A stretch of 64,000 nucleotides of DNA from Sphingomonas vulcanisoli. Lineage in GTDB: Bacteria; Pseudomonadota; Alphaproteobacteria; Sphingomonadales; Sphingomonadaceae. The notes beneath the pieces were generated by a model. It was not told where the DNA came from. It made no database searches and saw only the letters and a list, made by a program, of their open reading frames with translations. Both the position numbers and the translations under genes were made by a program. Within the stretch, counting starts at the first letter, position 1. The number at the start of each line of letters is the position of its first letter. The stretch is taken from the NCBI RefSeq assembly GCF_011761305.1, contig NZ_JAAOZC010000002.1, positions 368,001 through 432,000 of the forward strand, given 5' to 3'. Of this stretch, positions 40,287-49,857 are shown piece by piece.

Positions 40287-41513
40287 ATGGCATCTGCCTT
40301 CGCCGAGAAACGACAGGACACGCTAAACCGCTTCTACACGCGGACGGCGGTGGGGGAATTGTTGGTCGATCAGCTAGGCGACTTCGAGCCGCGCAATGTG
40401 CTGGACCTCGGCGCGGGTGAAGGTTCGTTGTCGGCGGCGGTCGTGGGTCGGTGGCAAGGCGTCGAAGCGGTCACCGTCGATCTCGATCCCGGCATTGTCG
40501 AGCAACTGCACCATTCGATCGAGGATGCGGGTGCAAAGCTGCATCGTCACCATGTACGCGACGTTTTGGACCCGATGCTTCCAGTCGGCCTGACGAACGA
40601 CGGTCCATTTGATCTGGCCGTATGCAATCCGCCCTTCTTCCGCCCGTCATGGAACCGCGATTACGCCCGCATTCTCCAACAGGCCGATCTCGCGGATGCG
40701 TGCCCCTCGACTGCCGATGCTACGGCTGAAATCCTCTTCCTCGCGCAGAACCTTCGCATGGTGCGCGACGACGGCAAGATCGCGCTGATCGCCCCGGACG
40801 GCTTGCTGACGGGCTGGCGCACGACGGCCTTTCGCCGGGCGATCATGGATCGCCATGCGGTCGATTGCATCCTGCAACTCCCCAACCACTCTTTTCACGA
40901 TACCGAAGCGCGGTGCTTCATCCTCATCATCACGAAGAACGCCGGTCCCTCCGATGCGATCAAGCTGCTGCGCTATGATGCGGATACGGGTCTGTCGGCT
41001 CCGATCATGGTCAGCCGGGAGGATGCCGAGGCGCGGATGGATTTCGACTTCCACGCGCATCGCGGCGACCATGCGGGGCGGCTCGCGACGCTTCGCCAAC
41101 TCGGCGCGGAAATCAGGCGCGGCTCGCTGGATACCATTGCCCGCAAGGCCGCGACCTATCCTACATTCCATACGACCGACTATCGCGGCATCGAGAACGG
41201 ATCGGTCGTGCTGGATATCGATCCCGGCCTGCCCGAAAACGAAAAGCTGATCGTTGCCGAAGCGGGCGACATCCTGATGGCCCGCGTCGATCGCAATTTG
41301 CACGAGAAGGTCGCGATCGTAGAAAGCGGCCGTGCCGCCGTGACGGATTGTATCTACCGTGTCCGCGTTCCGGCCGAGGTCCGCGCATCCGTGTTCGACG
41401 CATTGCGTTCGCCGGTTGGCACGGCGAGCTTGCGTGCAGCGACCAAGGGCGTCAGCGCGCGATTGCTGGGGAAGGCCGACCTGCTCGACCTGCCGCTCCG
41501 GCTTCCAGCCTAA
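40287..41513 (+). CDS. N-6 adenine DNA methylase with C-terminal specificity-like region
   Basis: A 408-residue DNA methyltransferase. The N-terminal FYTRTAVGELLVDQL and SAM motif I (VLDLGAGEGSLSAAV) lead to the catalytic motif IV NPPF (LAVCNPPFFRPSW), as in HsdM/Eco57I-type N6-adenine enzymes. The C-terminal part (LIVAEAGDILMARVDRNLHE, VTDCIYRVRVP) looks like the target-recognition region of type I specificity subunits, so modification and recognition are probably on one chain. GGAG 5 bases before ATG 40287 supports that start. Its 3' end overlaps a convergent HNH nuclease gene by 4 bases; the two probably form a restriction-modification pair. Confidence 0.82.
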   Translation: MASAFAEKRQDTLNRFYTRTAVGELLVDQLGDFEPRNVLDLGAGEGSLSAAVVGRWQGVEAVTVDLDPGIVEQLHHSIEDAGAKLHRHHVRDVLDPMLPVGLTNDGPFDLAVCNPPFFRPSWNRDYARILQQADLADACPSTADATAEILFLAQNLRMVRDDGKIALIAPDGLLTGWRTTAFRRAIMDRHAVDCILQLPNHSFHDTEARCFILIITKNAGPSDAIKLLRYDADTGLSAPIMVSREDAEARMDFDFHAHRGDHAGRLATLRQLGAEIRRGSLDTIARKAATYPTFHTTDYRGIENGSVVLDIDPGLPENEKLIVAEAGDILMARVDRNLHEKVAIVESGRAAVTDCIYRVRVPAEVRASVFDALRSPVGTASLRAATKGVSARLLGKADLLDLPLRLPA

Positions 41514-42166
41514 CGGTCGCGCCCGAAGAACTGCTCGAGAAACGACAGCGCCTGCCGCTTCTGCTCGACACTGGCGGCCTGCAGGATGGCGATGACGTTC
41601 ACCTTGCCGGTCGCGCCATCCCAGAAGTTCTTCTTCATCACCTGATGCCGCCCGCACAGCGCTTGCCAATGCGTCGGGTCGGTCGGATCGGAGTTGGGAT
41701 CGACCGAATGGGGCGTCGTATGGTCGGGCGTCAGCTTGACGGTGCCGCCGCCGATCGGATCGATCGCGCCTTCCTTCAGGCCGCAGAGCTGACCGTCCTC
41801 ACGCCATTCGCAGGCGTTCTCGGCGCGCGCCATCACCTGTTTCCACGTCGCCGGTGTCGGGCGCACGCGCTTCGCCGCTGTCTCGCGCCGCTCGACATTG
41901 GCCAGCACATATTCCTCGGGCTTCAACGCCTTCCAGTCGCGCGCGGACAGGATCGTGTAGCCCTTGTCGGTGCGCAATTCGGATAGCCGCTGATGCCAAT
42001 TCTCCGGCTCCTTGCCGGTGATAGGGTTGCGCGCAGCCGCGATGATCTGTTCGCGCGGGACGACGAGGCCGACGTTGTTCAGGAACAGGGCTTCGAGACG
42101 CGCGCTGACGGATTTCTGGTCGTACTTGCTGTCGTCTGCGCTGTAGATCTTTTCGGTCGGAATCAT
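41510..42166 (-). CDS. HNH endonuclease, probable restriction enzyme
   Basis: A 218-residue protein. The N-terminal half (ALFLNNVGLVVPREQIIAAA, RLSELRTDKGYTILSARD) is a winged-helix-like module. The C-terminal half has an HNH-type site: paired Cys in CEWREDGQLCGL, then LTPDHTTPHS and HWQALCGRHQVMKKNFWD, giving Cys-Cys, Asp-His, and Cys-x-x-His. Arrangement tail-to-tail with a specificity-containing methylase suggests a type II restriction enzyme. The ATG following AGAGGA is chosen; a longer N-terminus is open upstream. Confidence 0.78.
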   Translation of the reverse strand: MIPTEKIYSADDSKYDQKSVSARLEALFLNNVGLVVPREQIIAAARNPITGKEPENWHQRLSELRTDKGYTILSARDWKALKPEEYVLANVERRETAAKRVRPTPATWKQVMARAENACEWREDGQLCGLKEGAIDPIGGGTVKLTPDHTTPHSVDPNSDPTDPTHWQALCGRHQVMKKNFWDGATGKVNVIAILQAASVEQKRQALSFLEQFFGRDR

Positions 42167-42271
42167 GCACCCGGTCCTCTGCGCGGCCATATGGACCGGC
42201 GCTGTCGGGATATGGGTAGCCATCGCTCCCATTGAGACAAGAGGCTATCGCGTTCCCAGCGATTGAAGGAT

Positions 42272-42500
42272 CATGCAATTTCGTGAGGTCTGAAAACCGG
42301 AAAACAGTGTCGCGGCACTTGATGCGGGTCACGAACAGCAAGTCCGATCTAAACTACCCCCCGGTCATCGCCGGATCATAAGATGCGATGCAGATCATGT
42401 CAGGTCGAACTTTTCCATTCCATGCCGTCAACGACGGAGGTTTTCTTTGAGATAGCGGGGAATTGGTGATTATTAGCTCGTCGTCGAAAGGATGACGACG
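42272..42500 (+). promoter_or_regulatory. Conserved leader upstream of integrase 2
   Basis: Second copy of the non-coding block described at 32283-32502, with the same order of motifs and the same GAAAGGATG ribosome-binding site. The sequences are clearly related but diverged, so the elements are old relatives and not a recent duplication. Confidence 0.6.
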
Positions 42501-43490
42501 ATGCGCAAGGTGATTACGAACCGACTGTTGGAAACCGTGAAACCGACCGCGAAGCGGCAGGATATACGCGATACGAGCTTCCCCGGCTTCAGCGTGCGGG
42601 TGACGTCCAGCGGGCGAAAGACCTTCTACCTCGCCTATCGCTGGGGCTTGGAACAGCGCCATCCGGCGCTTGGCGTCTATCCCATCGTGTCGCTCGCCAA
42701 GGCGCGGGAAAAAGCGGTCGAGATATTGCGGCTCGTCGATGACGGCGTGGACCCGCAGGCGCGACGACGCCGAGCGGTCACCGACGTGCAGGCAGCGGTC
42801 GCCGATTTCATCCGCAGTTATGCCAAGCCGCGCAACAAGAGCTGGCGCGAAGCGGAGCGCATCCTGATGCGTGAACTGGTCGTGCCCTATGGACCGCGCG
42901 ATGTACGTTCGATCACGAAGGCCGATATTCTGGATGTGGTCGATGAGGCGAGCGAGCGCGGCGCACTGTATCAGGCGAACCGCATCCATGCCCACACGCG
43001 CAAGTTCCTGAACTGGTGCGCGCAACGCGGCATCATCGAAGCCAACCCGATCCTTGGCATCGCCGCACCGAGCCGCGAACGCGCCCGCGACAGGGTGCTG
43101 TCCGAAGATGAGATCGCCCGCATCGTCAAGGCGGCGACCGCCGAACCGTTTCCGTTTGGACCGTTCGTCTTGATGCTGCTCGCGACCGCCCAACGCCGGG
43201 GCGAACTCGCCGAAATGCGTTGGAGCCAGATCGACCGCGATGCCGCGCTATGGGAGATACCGGCGCACCTCGCCAAGAACGGCAAGCCGAATACGGTGCC
43301 GCTGTCGCCGTTCGCATTGCGCGCGCTCGACGCCGTGCCGCGGTTCGAGAATTGCGACCTGGTCTTTTGGCCGGTGATCCCGCGCGCGCGGCCCGCCAGC
43401 TTGCCGCGCTCAAAGCCAAGGTCGTGGGACACATTGCGCGGCTGGACGGGCTGTTTGCCGCCATCGGCGACGACAGCGCCGCCGAACTGA
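42501..43490 (+). pseudogene. Truncated P4-type integrase (element 2)
   Basis: Residues 1 to about 290 align with integrase 1: FPGFSVRVTSSGRKTFYLAY, ALGVYPIVSLAKAREKA, YQANRIHAHTRKFLNWC, and the first catalytic Arg in LLATAQRRGELAEMRW. After FENCDLVF the protein becomes unrelated (WPVIPRARPASLPRS) and stops. The HxxR box, second His and Tyr nucleophile are absent, so it cannot recombine. The break lies exactly where the ATPase fragment below begins, showing a deletion that joined the two genes. Confidence 0.85.
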
Positions 43491-45142
43491 GCCGGTTGGC
43501 AGCCGTGAGTGAAGCGGCGCGGCAGGCGGCGCAGGCCGCGTCCGGCGCGCTGTTCGCGGGCGAACCACTCCCGCACATCGGCTCCGAAGTGTGGCAGTCG
43601 CTGTGGGAAAGCGCGCGGGCTTTTTCGGTCGAAGCGGCCTATCCGGAGCGGGATTTTCCCGTCACCGATGCCGGTAGCGTTTGCGTCCTGTGCCAGCAGG
43701 AGTTGTCCCCGCAAGCTACCAACCGCCTCAACCGCTTCGAGGCTTTCGTGCGCGACGACAGCCAGCAGCGGGCGGATACCGCGCGCACGGCCTATGAGGA
43801 CGCCGTTGTGGCTTTCGCTCAAATGGACCTTACGCTGGTCGAGCTTGCCGTCATCGTGGCGACCATCCGTGACGATTTGCGTCAGGATGCGCTGGCAACC
43901 GAGGTCAGGCGCGCAGGCCTGCACGCCTTGTGGCGTCACCGTCAGATCAGCCGCCGCCATGCGGACCCCGCCGCCGTCATTGATGCTGAGCTGGTCGCTT
44001 TGCCGCATCAGGCGCTTGCCGACCAGGTGGCAGACCTCGAGGCGCGGGGCGAGGCGCTTGACGCCGAGGCCGGTTCGCCGGCGCGCGCCGCGTTGATCGC
44101 TGAGCGCACCGAGCTTGCCGATCGCCAATGGCTCAACGGCATCAAGGCCGACGTGCTGGCGCAGATCGAGCGGCTGAAACAGATCAAGGCACTTGAGATG
44201 GCTCAGCGCGACACCGCCACGAACCGTATCACCACCAAGAGCACGGAAATCGCGCAGGCACTGGTGACGGACGCGCTGCGCGCGCAGTTTGCGCGTGAGG
44301 TGGCGAGCTTGGAGATCGCCGGCCTTGCCGTGGAGCTGCGCCAGCAGAACAGCGTGCAGGGCGTGCCGCGCTTCAAGGTCGCGCTGACCCGCAAGCCCAT
44401 GGCATCGGTCGGGCAGGTCTTGAGCGAGGGCGAGCATCGTTGCGTTGCCCTGGCCGCCTTCATGGCCGAACTCGCCACGACCGAGAACAAGTCCGGCATC
44501 GTCTTTGACGACCCCGTGTCGTCGCTTGACCACATGCACCGCGAAGCCGTCGCCAAGCGGCTGATTGCAGAGGCCGCGAACCGGCAGGTCATCGTGTTCA
44601 CGCATGACCTTGCTTTCCTGTTCGAGCTGAATCGCGCCGCGGACGAGGCGCAGCCCAAGCCGCAGGTCGCCATCAGCTCCGTCAGTCGCGGTAGCGACAA
44701 GGCGGGTTTCTGTCGCAGCGAGCCGCCTTTCAAGGCGCGCCGCGTAACCGACATCACTACCAGCCTCACCAACCAGCTTGCCAACGAACGCTACCACTTC
44801 GATCAGGGCGATCAGGACAAATGGCGCGATACGGTGAAGTCGATTGCCGGATCGCTGCGCGACACGTGGGAAATCGCGGTGGAGGAGGCCGTTGGCCACG
44901 TCATCCGCCGTCTGTCCAACGAGGTCAAAACCCCCGGCTTGGTCAAGCTGACCGCGATCACGGTTGCCGACTGCGAAGCCATGCGTGACGGGTTTGGGCG
45001 TTGCTCCGAGTTATTGCATAGCGTTGCTCCAGCCTTGAACCGTCCCCTGCCGCAGCCAGACATCCTCGCTGCGGAAATTGCGGCCTTATCATCATGGACG
45101 GACGATCTTCGCCAACGACAAAATGCTGCGAAGCTCCCTTGA
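43370..45142 (+). pseudogene. C-terminal part of a zinc-hook AAA ATPase (N-terminus deleted)
   Basis: About 590 residues in a frame different from the integrase. Coiled-coil regions surround a Rad50-like hook (SVCVLCQQEL, the CxxC motif). Near the end are the ABC-type signature (LSEGEHRCVALAAF), Walker B (IVFDDPVSSLDH) and the H-loop (VIVFTHDLAFLFE). Walker A and everything N-terminal are missing, removed by the deletion that fused this gene to the integrase. The layout matches AAA_13/RloC/PrrC-like ATPases from defence islands; the tail (CEAMRDGFGRCSELLHS) is family-like but the anticodon-nuclease motif could not be confirmed. It has no clear start of its own. Confidence 0.7.
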
Positions 45143-45734
45143 TTTGACAGGACGTAAGGGTTCTGCGCTGGCCTTCAGGCAACCCGCTCTATTCGCTGCG
45201 CGAACCGGGCCTGTAGTCCCGGCCCATTCGGGTGACGATCGGGAGCGTAAGGAGGAAGGGGGCCATAGATTGAGCGGGACTTCTTAAGGACGCGCTCTGT
45301 CCCGCGCTGCGCGCTCCTAAGGGCGCGACGTTCTTGTGCTGACCCGCTGGCGCTCTCGCCTCTCTCCTTACCGGGCGGGCGACGGTCTCGCGCTCGCTTC
45401 GAGCTGCGGCGCTGCACTGCGCGCAACAGATTTGTCGCGCGCTCGGCTCGCCGCCACGCCGCCGGCCGCGACGCGCCGTTGCGAGGGCGCCGTCTTTGTG
45501 CCGCTTGCGCGGCTGAGGGAGGCTGCCGCCTCCGTTGCCGATCGCATGGGAACGCCAAGGGCTTTGCCCTCTCGTTCCCAAAGCAGAATAGCCGCCCCCG
45601 TGTGGCGGTCGCTGCGCGCCCGCTGGCCCGCGCCAGGGCGCCGATTCGGCTTTCCCTCCCCCTCCCATCCTCGCCGGAAGGCAGGCCGCATGCCGCAGGC
45701 AGTGCGGCTTTCAGCCGAAGGAAGGGTTGGGCAG
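45143..45734. other. Long GC-rich stretch without a convincing gene
   Basis: Open frames exist on both strands but are Arg/Ala/Pro-rich with no family resemblance. The DNA is rich in GCGC and in short inverted pieces. It could be the non-coding remnant of plasmid or conjugative-element DNA next to the small gene that follows. Confidence 0.4.
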
Positions 45735-46001
45735 ATGGACGACTTGCTCTTGCAGTATCGCGCCTGCGGAGCGGAGTGCCGCGACGATTATCTGCGTCAG
45801 GTGGCGCATGACAATGGTTTGCCGCTGGCGTGGGTTCGCAGAATTGCCGACCGGCTTGGTGAGCGCGAGGACTTCGGCGCGCTGGTCCTGATTTGCGAGA
45901 CGCGCCAGCTTCAAGGCGCTGCGGAATGTCAGACGTGGGAATCGGTGGGCAATTCCGAGACGCCCTCGGATACTCGGCGTGAAAAAATTTTCGCTACCTA
46001 G
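45735..46001 (+). CDS. Small hypothetical protein
   Basis: An 88-residue acidic, helical protein (MDDLLLQYRACGAECRDDYL, DNGLPLAWVRRIADRLGERE, DFGALVLICETRQLQGAAEC). Similar short proteins are found on sphingomonad plasmids and integrative elements. Function unknown. It lies at the tRNA-proximal end of the second element, 76 bases from the tRNA-Lys gene. Confidence 0.55.
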   Translation: MDDLLLQYRACGAECRDDYLRQVAHDNGLPLAWVRRIADRLGEREDFGALVLICETRQLQGAAECQTWESVGNSETPSDTRREKIFAT

Positions 46002-46077
46002 ACTGCTACCTACAGTGAAACAGCAGAAGCAGCACCGGCTGCCACAACCCGTAAGGTATTGTTTTTACGAGAAAAAG

Positions 46078-46153
<76 letters not shown>

Positions 46154-46250
46154 ATGCCTGTGAAGGCGCGCAGATCGGGCCGTGCCCGTTTGCGAGCGGC
46201 GGCCATTAGCGGCGGGGGGCGCTGCTGTAAACCGATTCGCGCGGGAAATC

Positions 46251-47351
46251 TTAGCCGCGCCGCTCCCGCCCGCGATCGATCGCCATCAGCAGGCCTAGGC
46301 AGATCAGCACCGTCAGCATCGCCGATCCGCCGAACGAGACCAATGGCAGCGGGATGCCTACCACCGGGGCGAGGCCCATAACCATCGCCAGATTGATCGC
46401 GACATAGAAGAAGATCGTCGTCGTCAGCCCCGCGGCGGTCAGCCGGCCGAAGCGCGTCCTGGCGCGGCTGGCGACGCCCATCCCCCACCAGATCACCAGC
46501 AGATAGGCAAAGATGATGCCGATGCCGCCGACCAGCCCCCATTCCTCGGCCATCGTCGCGAAGACGAAATCGGTATGGCCTTCGGGCAGATAATCGAGAT
46601 GGCTCTGCGTGCCGGCGAGGAAGCCCTTGCCGGTCAAGCCGCCCGATCCGATCGCGATCTTCGATTGGATGATGTGATAGCCCGCGCCCTGCGGATCGCT
46701 TTCGGGATTGAGGAAGATCTCGATCCGCTTGCGCTGATAATCGTGCATCATGCGCAGCGCGACGGGCACCAGCGCGGCGACGGCGGCGATCCCCACCGCG
46801 AACAGCCGCTTGGGAATGCCCGCCAGGAACATCACGACCATGCCGCCGAACGCGATCATCAGCGCGGTGCCGAGATCGGGCTGCACCATCACGAGCGCGA
46901 AGGGCACCCCAATCAGCATGGCGGCGGGCCACACCGCCGACCAGGCGCGGATCTCACCTACGGGCAGCAAATCGTAGAAGCGCGCCAGCGCCAGCACGAT
47001 GCCGATCTTCATGAATTCGGACGGCTGGAGCCGGATGACCTTGATATCCAGCCAGCGCCGGCTGCCGCCGCCGACCGCGCCCAGCGCCTCGACCCCGACC
47101 AGCAGGATCACCAGCCCGAAATACAGGGGCCAAGCGATCGCCTTAATCTGCTCCTCACGGAAGCGCGACAGCCAGATCGCGCCGCCCAGGAACAGCAGGA
47201 AATGCCACGCCTGCGAAAAGGCCCAGGGGCGCACATTGCCGTTGGCGGCAGAATAGAGCACGACCAGCCCGAATCCGCAGATGCCGGTGATCAGCAGCAG
47301 CATGCCCCAGGGCAGGCGCGCCAAGGTGGTGGGAACGATCCCGCGGCTCAA
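46251..47351 (-). CDS. rodA: Rod-shape peptidoglycan polymerase RodA
   Basis: A 366-residue SEDS-family membrane glycosyltransferase (about 10 TM segments). Conserved parts: GGGSRRWLDI, LQPSEFMKIGIVLALARF, QPDLGTALMIAF, GLTGKGFLAGTQSHLDYLPE with HTDFVFA, and GIPLPLVSFGGSAM. It polymerises lipid II during cell elongation together with PBP2. The gene overlaps mrdA by 4 bases and ends the mreB-mreC-mreD-mrdA-rodA series. Confidence 0.96.
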   Translation of the reverse strand: MSRGIVPTTLARLPWGMLLLITGICGFGLVVLYSAANGNVRPWAFSQAWHFLLFLGGAIWLSRFREEQIKAIAWPLYFGLVILLVGVEALGAVGGGSRRWLDIKVIRLQPSEFMKIGIVLALARFYDLLPVGEIRAWSAVWPAAMLIGVPFALVMVQPDLGTALMIAFGGMVVMFLAGIPKRLFAVGIAAVAALVPVALRMMHDYQRKRIEIFLNPESDPQGAGYHIIQSKIAIGSGGLTGKGFLAGTQSHLDYLPEGHTDFVFATMAEEWGLVGGIGIIFAYLLVIWWGMGVASRARTRFGRLTAAGLTTTIFFYVAINLAMVMGLAPVVGIPLPLVSFGGSAMLTVLICLGLLMAIDRGRERRG

Positions 47352-49330
47352 TCCGGCACCTCACCATTGCTGTCCGCCTCGGGCGCCTCCTGCTGCGGCG
47401 TCGGCGAGCTGTCGTGATCGGCATTCCAGCGTTCGGCCTGTGCGGCCATGCGGGTGCGGATATCGCCGCCCCAGCCCTGCTCCAGCGCCGCCAGCGTCGT
47501 CTGGGCGCGATCTGGCGCGTAGAGGAAGGTCATGATGTCCCGCGCCACCTGCGCTGCGGCGGCGCCATGCGCGCCATGCTCCAGGCTGACGGCGATGGCA
47601 TAGCGCGGCTCCAGCGCGGGCGCGAAGCCGATGAAATGGCCGTGATCGCGATATTTCCACGGCTGGAGCATGGTGTTGGTGCGGCCCGCGGCGCGATCGG
47701 CCATGGTGATCCGGCGGACCTGCGCGCTGCCGGTCTTGCCCGCCATCTCGACGCCCGGCACCTGCAGCCGGGCGCTGCCCGCGGTGCCCGCGCCGCCGCT
47801 GTTGATCACGTCGCGCATCGCGGCATGGACCAGTGCCAATTGCTCATCGGTGAGGCCGAGGCCGCCGCCCTGCGGGCCGTAGCGGCGGTTGGCGATCAAG
47901 CGCGGCTCCAGCGCCTTGCCGCTGGCGATACGGCTGGCCATCACGGCCAGCTCCAGCGGCTTGATCAGGAAGTAGCCCTGGCCAATCGAAGCGTTGACCG
48001 TATCCGCCTGCGTCCAGGGATGCTTGTAGCGCGCCAGCTTCCACGCACTGTCCGGCACCAGCCCGGACCGCTGCCCGGTCAGCGGCAGCGGATAATGCTG
48101 CGCCAGGCCCATCGCGCGCGCCATCGGCGCCAGCCGATCGATGCCGAGCCGGCGCCCCATTGTCCAGAAATAGACGTCGCAGCTTTGCTGGATCGCGCGG
48201 TGCATATCGATCGGGCCATGCCCGCTGTGCCGCCAGCAATGGAACAGGCCGTTGCCAACGCGGAGCACGCCCGAGCAATTGACCCGCTCCTGCGGATCGA
48301 AGCCGGCCTGTAGCAGCGCCAGCGCGACCATCGGCTTGACCGTCGAACCCGGCGGATAGAGCGCCTGCACCACCTTGTTCTGCAGCGGCGTATGATCGTC
48401 GGCCGAGAGCATCGCATATTCGGCCTTGCTGATGCCGTCGGCAAAGCTCGCCGGATCATAGGCGGGCATCGAGACCATCGCCAGAATATTGCCGTGGACG
48501 GTATCGATCACCACTGCCGATCCGCTGTTGGTGCCCAGCCGGCGTGCGGCATATTCCTGCAGCGGCGCATCGATGGTGAGCTTCAGCGTATGGCCCATTT
48601 CCTCAGGCCGGGTGGTGAGATCGGCGACGAGCTTGCCGTGTGCGGTCACCTCGGTGCGCTTGGCGCCGGGACGGCCGCGCAGCCACGGCTCCATCACCTT
48701 CTCGATCCCCTCCTTGCCGATCTTGAAGCCGGGGGTGATCAGCAGGGGATCATGGGTGCGCTGATAATCCTCGATTGCCGCCGGCCCGACATAGCCGACG
48801 AGGTGACCGACCGCCGCGCCGGCAGGATAAGCGCGCGCATAGCCCGATGAGGGTGCGACGCCGGGCAGATCGAGCTGGCGTACGCTGATCGCAGCGAATT
48901 TCTCATAGGGCACATCCTCGGCGACGGGCACCGGCTGGTAGCCCGGCGATCGATCGAGCGCGTCCTTGATCCGCTGAACGTCGTCCCGATCGAGATTCAG
49001 GATCGCGCGCAGCTCATCGATCACCTGATCGGGATCCTGCAGTCGATCGGGGATCAGATCGACGCGGAAGTTGGTGCGGTTGATCGCAATCGGCAGTCCG
49101 TTGCGATCCACAATCCAGCCGCGCCGAGGCGGAATCAGCTGGCTCTGGACGCGATTGCTCTCGGCGAGCTTGTCGTATTTGTCCTTTTGCGCGATCGCGA
49201 GCCACGCCATCCGCCCGGCGAGCAACGCGCCAATGCCGAATTGCCCGGCCCCCAGCACCATCGCGCGCCGCGTGAAGCTATAGGCCAATGCCTGCTCGGT
49301 GATGATCCGGCTTCGGCCCAGGAGGTTCAT
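47348..49330 (-). CDS. mrdA: Penicillin-binding protein 2
   Basis: A 660-residue class B transpeptidase. One N-terminal TM helix is followed by the pedestal domain (ESNRVQSQLIPPRRGWIVDR) and the transpeptidase domain: the SxxK motif in YPPGSTVKPMVALALL, SxN-type QQSCDVYFW, and KTGSAQ (GKTGSAQVRRI). It crosslinks peptidoglycan in the elongasome. The C-terminal tail is Pro/Glu-rich and acidic. Overlaps mreD by one base and rodA by four. Confidence 0.96.
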   Translation of the reverse strand: MNLLGRSRIITEQALAYSFTRRAMVLGAGQFGIGALLAGRMAWLAIAQKDKYDKLAESNRVQSQLIPPRRGWIVDRNGLPIAINRTNFRVDLIPDRLQDPDQVIDELRAILNLDRDDVQRIKDALDRSPGYQPVPVAEDVPYEKFAAISVRQLDLPGVAPSSGYARAYPAGAAVGHLVGYVGPAAIEDYQRTHDPLLITPGFKIGKEGIEKVMEPWLRGRPGAKRTEVTAHGKLVADLTTRPEEMGHTLKLTIDAPLQEYAARRLGTNSGSAVVIDTVHGNILAMVSMPAYDPASFADGISKAEYAMLSADDHTPLQNKVVQALYPPGSTVKPMVALALLQAGFDPQERVNCSGVLRVGNGLFHCWRHSGHGPIDMHRAIQQSCDVYFWTMGRRLGIDRLAPMARAMGLAQHYPLPLTGQRSGLVPDSAWKLARYKHPWTQADTVNASIGQGYFLIKPLELAVMASRIASGKALEPRLIANRRYGPQGGGLGLTDEQLALVHAAMRDVINSGGAGTAGSARLQVPGVEMAGKTGSAQVRRITMADRAAGRTNTMLQPWKYRDHGHFIGFAPALEPRYAIAVSLEHGAHGAAAAQVARDIMTFLYAPDRAQTTLAALEQGWGGDIRTRMAAQAERWNADHDSSPTPQQEAPEADSNGEVPD

Positions 49331-49857
49331 CAGCGCGAATTAGCAGCCCGTTCCCCCAGCCGCCAGCGGTCCATCACGGCGACAAGCCGCATTACGCCCG
49401 GAAAACAGAGGATCGACAGCAGCAATTGCGGCACGATGAGCCAGATCGGCCCCGCTCCTCCCGCCAGAAAAGCCAAACCCCAGGCGCCGATGACGCAGAA
49501 GGCGATCGCGCCGATTGCCAGCCGCCAGCTCAGCCAGACATCGCGCCAGACCACGCGCTGCTCGGCAATCTCGATCGCAAGGAAAGCGATGGTCCACAAA
49601 GTCATCGCGGTGCCGAGGGGCGCGCCGCCGATCAGATCGTCGATCAGCCCCAGCGGCAGCGCCATCCATGCGCCCCACATCTCCGGCCGCAGCAACCGCC
49701 AGGCGAGCGCCACCAGGAGCCCGAACGGCGGCACTACGGGAACCTGCACGACAATCGGCGTGAGCGCCACCGCAGAGCCCAAAGCGGTCGTCGCGATCGG
49801 CACGATCCATAGCCGCGCGGGCATGCGATCGGCCTCATATTCGTAGCCGACGGCCAT
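49330..49857 (-). CDS. mreD: Rod shape-determining protein MreD
   Basis: A 175-residue membrane protein with about five TM helices (WIVPIATTALGSAVALTPIV, LLRPEMWGAWMALPLGLIDD with the conserved GLIDDL-like motif, and WRLAIGAIAFCVIGAWGLAF). Part of the elongasome linking MreC with PBP2/RodA. Shares single-base overlaps with its neighbours. Confidence 0.9.
   Translation of the reverse strand: MAVGYEYEADRMPARLWIVPIATTALGSAVALTPIVVQVPVVPPFGLLVALAWRLLRPEMWGAWMALPLGLIDDLIGGAPLGTAMTLWTIAFLAIEIAEQRVVWRDVWLSWRLAIGAIAFCVIGAWGLAFLAGGAGPIWLIVPQLLLSILCFPGVMRLVAVMDRWRLGERAANSR

Noticed and set aside
42971-44899. 642-codon frame antisense to the integrase and ATPase fragments
   Set aside because: The plus strand has Walker B, ABC signature and zinc-hook motifs; the minus product resembles nothing.
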